Made by a program: the position numbers and the translations under genes. The notes below the pieces were generated by a model. The model was not told where the DNA came from. It saw only the letters and a program-made list of their open reading frames with translations, and did not search any database. DNA of 64,000 nt from Porogramme epimiltina (Eukaryota > Basidiomycota > Agaricomycetes > Polyporales > Polyporaceae). Shown piece by piece: positions 57,770 to 64,000 of the stretch (position 1 is its first letter; each line of letters starts with the position of its first letter). The stretch covers positions 1 to 64,000 of the forward strand of contig FTLJ01000320.1 of NCBI GenBank assembly GCA_900155495.1, in the 5' to 3' direction.

Positions 57770-60700
57770 ATGCGGAAGATCCGCGCAAAGTGGCATAAGC
57801 TCAGAGGGCGTACGCCCACCCCGGAGCCGCGACCCCAGGAACAAGTACATCGATCTGCGTCTGTGCCGCTACCCGCCACAGAGACAGACACCATCCCGTC
57901 ACGGCCCGTCTCTCAACAAGCCCATGAACACATGTCGTCACGCCCAGCAGAGATATCCATACACACCCCACAAACCCCCACCGAGTCTTCATCAACCGCA
58001 GAAGTTCCTGCCACAGAGACGCACAATGCATTGCTAACTGGAGTCCTGTCCTCCGAGAAGCGCCCTGATCCAGAGGCAACGACTGCAGAAGACATCTCAG
58101 CTACCACGGATGCTACGTCCGCTCAACAAGGACACGGATCTGAAGTTCATCCGCAGATGACTACAAAGAGCGGCTCGAACATAGGAGATATGGTCACGGG
58201 CGCGGTGCGCCTAGCACTCGACATTACGGAGTCGCTATCCGATGGGGTTCCATTTCTTCCTGGTGCGGTGAAAGCTCTCAAAACTGTTGTGGAGGCTTAC
58301 GAGGTATGCCGTTTGCGCTCGAGAGCGTGATTGTGGTGCTCTGTAGAGGTCCGACATCTGATCGATTCTGCACCACACGCACACGTCGTACGGGCATTAC
58401 AGAAATATGCTTCCAATCGAGAATCCATGTCCATGCTACGAAGGCACATCGAATCTCTGAATGACATGGTCGAGTCCGTGATTCCGAAAGATAGGTCCTC
58501 AGGCTGTCCGCAAGCACTAAAAGAACAACTGCGCATCTTTAGCGAGTGAGTGTGCATATTCATCCGAACTCGTACTATGTACACTGACACAGCGTACTTA
58601 GGAAAGTGCAAAGTGTTACAAGCGCAGTGGAAAAACTCCAAGGGGACGAAAAGGACACGGCGACGAAGAAGCTCATGCGGGGGGCATCTCAGACTCTACG
58701 TGCGAACAAAATAGCAGAGGAACTGGATGGCTACGTGAAGACTCTGACGTGGCATGTGGACAATCTCCTGGCACGTTGTGGTAGTCGCACAAATCGAGAA
58801 GGGGCGCAATACTAACCACGTCCTCAGGTTGCGACGAGCTTGTTAATACAAATTGCTGTTGATGTAAGACTTTCATCTTTCGGAAGGGCCGCTGGTTGAT
58901 GACAGTGGGGCCACATAGGACGTGCGCGTCTCCGTTGTTGAAGTACATCAGAAGCTCGACGTTGTAGTCGACGAGATTCGTCGTGAAGGAGCCCACACCC
59001 GCGAGGCGATCCAACAAACAATGTTAAGCTTGGGTAAGTTCCTCGATGTTCTATTTAGTCATTTTTTCGACACCATTAACGTGGTGTACAAGAAATCCGT
59101 ATCCGGTACGCCGCCGATGCACGATTCGACACGAACGCAGGGCGCGAGGAATGTATAGGGACGACACGCATAGAAGTTCTGTCCGCCGTATACCATTGGA
59201 TTGTCCCTAAGAGCGCGTTCATTAAGGTCGAAGACGATTCACCCCTGTTCACGATCCCGCCCAAGTTCTGTATCCTATGGCTGAACGGGCTCGCAGGGAC
59301 GGGGAAAACCACACTGGCACAGACCATCGCGCAGTGGTGCGACCGTTTGGGCTGTCTTGGGGCAAGCTTCTTCTGTGCCCGATTTGGCGACCGCAACAAC
59401 GTCCAGCTCATCTTCCCCACGATCGCCCTCCACCTCGCACTTCACCCTGCTACTCCACCCGCATTCAAGACGGCAGTGCAGGAGGCTGTGACAGCCAACC
59501 CAGATATTCATCTCTCCCTTCCGTCACACCAGCTCGAGAAGCTCATAGTAGAACCTCTTCGCTCCTGCACCTCAACCGGTGGAGACTCCTTTCGGCCAAA
59601 CATAATTGTCATCGATGCCCTCGACGAGTGCAAGGACGATCATCCCGTGTCGACTATAGTCCATGCTCTATCTCTTCATGCAGATGGCCTCGGGCCTCTC
59701 AGGTTTATCGTGACAAGTCGTCCAGAACCTCATATCACAACCGGATTCAGAGGAAAAGCACTACTCCAACATACGTACGATTTCCAACTCTCCTCGATAC
59801 CGCCAGATGTTGCCCTGCGTGACATTACAATCTTCTTGGAAGCAATGTTCTCAGAGTTCCTGGAACGCCACAAAGGCCAGTTCGATGACAATTGGCCTAG
59901 TAAAGAGAAACGATGGCAGCTTCGCGGCATGTCGGGCGGCCTCTTCATCCACATCTCGACGGCTCTCAAGTTCATTCTCGGCGCGAGCGATCCGGAGGAA
60001 CAACTGAATTTGTTACTTGGAGATCCTTCTGTCTCTATATCCAGCGCTACTGAGACATCACCTGCAGCTCACCTGTACGGACTCTACCTGCAAGTCATGA
60101 AGGTCATCGCTACTCCCGTAGAAGCTGCGCGGGTGAAGAAGGTGGTCGGATCAATTGTACTGCTCAAGGACCAACTTTCCCCAAACGATTTGGCATCTCT
60201 TCTCGACGTGAAGAGCACGGTAGTTCGACGGACGCTACACCCCCTCCAGTCGATCCTAGTAGTGCCTGACGTCGATCAAACAAGCGGGGTGATCCGGATC
60301 ATCCACCCTTCGTTTCCCGATTTTCTTGTCGACGGATCCAAATGCACGCGCGCCGATATTCTAGTCGACTCGCATCTCCAACACGAGCTACTCTCAGAAC
60401 GATGCTTGCAAATTATGAACGCGAATCTCAGCCGTAACCCGTGCAATATAATGTCGCCCTGGGCGGCAAACATTCAAATCGAGGACCTTTCCTCTCGTCT
60501 CGCGGCCTCGGTCCCGGTTTACGTTCAGTACGCGTGTCGACATTGGTCCAGCCACCTCTGTGAAGGGCACATCACACAGGACATAATCGCTCTGATCTCC
60601 ACGTTCACTCAGGAACACCTACTGCACTGGCTCGAAGTCTCGAGCTTGATGGGGGAGATGGACCGCGCTGTTGATGCGTTGGAAAATGCACAGAACGCTC

Positions 60701-63142
60701 TTCAGGTATGTGACGTCATAGACACGTTCAGGATGAACGCTCATTAGCTCTTCGACTGGCTTTCAGAATTTGGGTGCGCCTCCGACAGACGTCATAGCGA
60801 TGCTCAACGACTGCAAGCGCGTCGTGCATCTCTGCTATCCCGCGATCTCATCCTCCGCCGGTCATGTCTACATATCCGCCCTCCCATCCTCTCCCTCCAC
60901 CTCCACCCTCCGCTCCACATACTCTGCAGATCTTGCCGGCACACCCCACATCCACATCGGCCAACTGTCACGATGGAACGCGAACATCCTCACAACGGAG
61001 GGCCACACGGCCCAGGTCAACTCCGTCGCCTACTCCCCGGATGGCGAGCACATCGTCTCTGGCTCCGAGGACTGCACAATCCGACTATGGAACCGTCGGA
61101 CGGGGGCACAGCTCCATGTGCTGAAGGAGGAGAGCTGGGTCTTGAGTGTGGCGTTCTCTCCGGATGGGAAGGAGATCCTGTGCGGGACGGAGGAAGGGGT
61201 GGTATCGCTGTGGGACACTCGGACGGGCGAAAGGATCCAGTCTCAGAAGGTCCATTCCAACCCCGTTCGCATGGTGGCCTACTCTTCCCAGGGGGACCTG
61301 GCGGCCTCAGGCTCTTCGGACAAGAACATTGTGCTATGGGCTGCCGCGTCTGGAGAACTGAAGAAGATAAGGGTCCTGGAGGGACATCCGAACGGCATAT
61401 ACTGTGTCGCCTTCTCTCACGACGGGTCATTCCTGGTTTCTGGAAGCAGTGACGGCTCTCCCTGCCGAATTTCGATGGTCAAGGGCGAGTCTCAGGCTTG
61501 CGCACTCTTACATGATGCCCAGGACCATATTTTCAGGGTCTCTATATCTCCCGACGATAAGACTCTCGCATGCGGATGCCGCAACGAGCTCGTTCTGTGG
61601 TCCATCGAAGATCCATCCCATCCCCTTCGCCTCAAGACACTGCCCGTGGAGGGCAACGTTTGGGGGCTCGACTTCTCTCCTGACGGCCGCACCCTCGCCG
61701 TCGGGTGCTTTCTCAGTGAGGGATCGTGGATCGGGCTGTGGGACGTCGGGACGGGGGAGTGGGTCGGAGAGCGCGAGGAGATTCGAGGAGAAATCATCAG
61801 CGGATTGCGGTTTTCCCCCGACGGGTCGCAACTCGTCTCCGCTCACGCCCGGGGAACGGTGCGATCGTGGGACGTGGGGGTGATGCGGACGAGTGCGGGC
61901 TCAGGCCCCGACGGCAGTGGAGCGGGGAATGGGCGGTCTTCGTCGAGGGTATTGGCTGTTGCGTTTTCACCTCGGGACGAGGATCGGCTTGGGGTGGTGG
62001 TGGAAGACGGGACGGTGGAGCTCTGGGATGTCCCCTCGAGGAAGATAGTTGGCAAGATGGCCCACCCGCACCCTGGCACCCTCAATCCCGGCTATGTGGC
62101 TCTGACATGGTCTCCGGACGGTACCCGGCTTGCGATAACTGGGCATACGGACCACACCACCGTTGTATACGACATGGGACAGGCCTCATCTGTCTCAATT
62201 CTCCACGGGCATTCCAAGGATGTGCTCCCCGCGGTGCTCACTCCGGACTCACGAAGCATCATCTCCAGCTCGCTCGACGGTAGTATTCGTCTATGGGACG
62301 CCACGCCAGGCACAGAGAAGGTGTTATTCGAGGGGCGGTGCCACGTCGTTTGGGCTATTGAAATCTCGCCGCGTGGGAGATGGATCCTCTTCTCGGCGAT
62401 GAGAACTACGCCCCTCCACTCCCCCTACTCTGACTCCCAGGCAGTGTCATCATCCCACCCACTGGCCGCGGGGAATGTGCCAACGGGCTATTCAACGATT
62501 CACCTATATGACCTCGCGTCGAACACAGTGGCTATGGAGCGGAACCACCACCATGCTGTCGTCGCTCTGTCGTTCTCGTCCGACGGCTCACGCGTGGTCG
62601 GGTCAAGCGAGCGCGGCCAGATCTCCCTCTGGGCATTCTCCCCTTCCTGCCACTCAGACCCGGACACTAGGTGGAAAGACGCCGACGAGACTCCTGAATC
62701 GAGCAGGGGCGCTCTCCATCTCCTCGCAGAACTCCATCAGGAAACATCCGGCATTCGGGTCGAGCGCATCTGGTTCTCCGCAGACGAGCGCGCTGTCATC
62801 ACCAATGCCTGCTTCGCACCGATCACGTCCCAGGAGCACTGGCCACTCGTCGCGCAGAAGGGCGCTGTTCCACAACCAGGCCCTGGATCCACCGACTCTC
62901 ATCTGCATCCAGACTACTTCCTCTCTGATGGCTGGATTTGGTGCCGGGGTCGCGGGGAGGAACCTCGACGAGGGTGCTGGCTCCCGCCAGTTTATCGATA
63001 CCAGCCTGGGGAAGTTGGGTACGAACGCAATCCTGGAGGGTGGGATGCCAGGGGAGAATGGGTCGCGTTCGCTACGCACGAAGGGCGGCTTGTCGTTGTG
63101 AACATGTCTGGCGGCTCAGAGCAGATACTGCCTCGACCCTAA
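57770..63142 (+). CDS. NLR4: NACHT-WD40 receptor-like protein, full length
   Basis: Predicted 1661-aa STAND/NLR NTPase. Exons: 57770-58303, 58403-58545, 58602-58770, 58828-58863, 58919-59033, 59093-60705, 60767-63142. Leader and first helices match NLR3 closely. The first part of NACHT is the most divergent of the four (VPKSAFIKVEDDSPLFTIPP, P-loop GLAGTGKTT near residue 398), while Walker B (VIDALDECKDD) and everything after are close to NLR3. About 12 WD40 blades follow residue 870, with blades 3-4 nearly identical to NLR3. Intron 3 has GC instead of GT at its donor (58771), a tolerated but weaker site. If it is not used, the protein would be truncated. No stop or frameshift was seen. Confidence 0.85.
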
Positions 63143-64000
63143 TACGCCGTTGTATACCGGTTATCATTCCTTCTGAACTGCCAGCAGTGCCCGTTCCTCG
63201 ATCGACATTGTATGCGGACCGCCACACTCACGCATACATTATCCCAGGTAACTTTGCCGTCGCTAAACATACTCTCGGACTCTACGATAGAGGTCTTGTT
63301 GGCTAAGGCGTAGCGTAGTGTCTGTCTGTGCCGCCGGATATATCCGCAATTATAACAATCGACAATACCGTGCCTCGCTCATAGCGGAGCACAAGGGACT
63401 AGACCGATGCTGAATAGAATTGATAGTAGACGGTATATATTACAGTGAGTGTTTTAGCGTCAGATCGCTGATTGAGGCATTCGATAGGCGCATATCCAGG
63501 TGCACGTACGTGGGGCACGAACGAGGAACACTCCTCATATAACGGGTAGGAGCTAGAAGCATCACGGAGTCAAGCACACTCGGAGGGGTGTCTCTGAAAG
63601 ATCCGGGTGAGAGTGGCACTACTAAAGCATCATTTTTAATCAACTCGCACCACTTACCAAAGCGATAAGTTGTCGAGTGACGTTATACAGTACTCCACTG
63701 TAAGGGCATGAGAAATGGATGGGGGTTAGCTATGCGTTGGTTGATCAAGTTACTATCAGGCACAACCGCAACGTGAAATGGCTGCAGACTACGGCAAATA
63801 TGACCCCAGAGAGGGCATAATGTCAGAAACGACGTGATATGAGGCTGCCGTCGGGACGAAGGGAGAAGCAAACAGTATTGGCTCGAGGTGGAGTGGAAGG
63901 GCCGAAAGCACCGAGAGGGGGAGTGACGGCGGTGGGCGGCCGGCTTCTGTATAGGGGCAGTCAGGGAACGTGAACCTATGGAGCGACAGAGGGCGGACGC
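63143..64000. other. Unit IV spacer downstream of NLR4
   Basis: Conserved 3' block at 63159, then sequence aligning with 22365-23240 and 36454-37330. No gene supported before the window ends. Confidence 0.5.

Larger units (their letters stand above)
57525..64000 (+). repeat. Segmental duplication unit IV, cut by the window end
   Basis: Contains NLR4 and the first 860 bp of the downstream spacer, which aligns with units I-III. Whether passenger relics follow is not visible. Confidence 0.8.

Overview
This is a eukaryotic window from a filamentous basidiomycete, most likely an Agaricomycete (a polypore-type fungus is my inference). The evidence is short GT-AG introns throughout, NACHT-WD40 immune-type receptors of the basidiomycete kind, a Plavaka-type DNA transposase, an alpha-1,3-glucan synthase relic, and relics of other fungal gene families. 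No rRNA, tRNA, CRISPR or prokaryotic feature was seen.

Layout: one segment is present four times in direct tandem. Each unit runs: CACGTG-containing promoter, a 7-exon NACHT-WD40 (NLR-like) gene, a non-coding stretch, then in units I-III three decayed passenger genes. These are a 'macrofage activating glycoprotein'-like secreted protein (+), an omega-class (ECM4/Gto-type) glutathione S-transferase (-) and an asaB/CmcJ-like hydroxylase/desaturase (+). The NLR genes are at 1970-7281, 17264-22364, 31049-36453 and 57770-63142. All four keep open, spliceable frames (predicted 1639, 1570, 1666 and 1661 aa), while every passenger copy carries frameshifts or stops. Unit IV is cut by the window end.

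NLR1 lost its ancestral start to a nonsense codon. A 170-bp MITE inserted just downstream, and its right terminus supplies an in-frame ATG, so the gene may have been rescued. The NLRs also show mosaic WD40 blades and a variable segment between the propeller halves.

The fourth spacing is about 13.4 kb too long because a 13,368-bp transposon (43242-56609) sits inside the third asaB-like relic. The relic resumes in homologous position on the other side. The element has imperfect terminal inverted repeats starting CATCAGTAAA, subterminal TGTCTGACCA repeats, an apparently intact 11-exon Plavaka-type transposase (46341-52055, 1504 aa) and a divergent 8-exon accessory gene (46042-44085, 525 aa). Between the transposase and the right terminus lies a 3.7-kb decayed, intron-containing piece of a cell-wall alpha-1,3-glucan synthase gene. 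The simplest reading is capture of host genomic DNA by the transposon.

Together this looks like a rapidly evolving allorecognition or innate-immunity locus: tandem NLR receptors under constraint, decaying passengers, and mobile elements reshaping the array.
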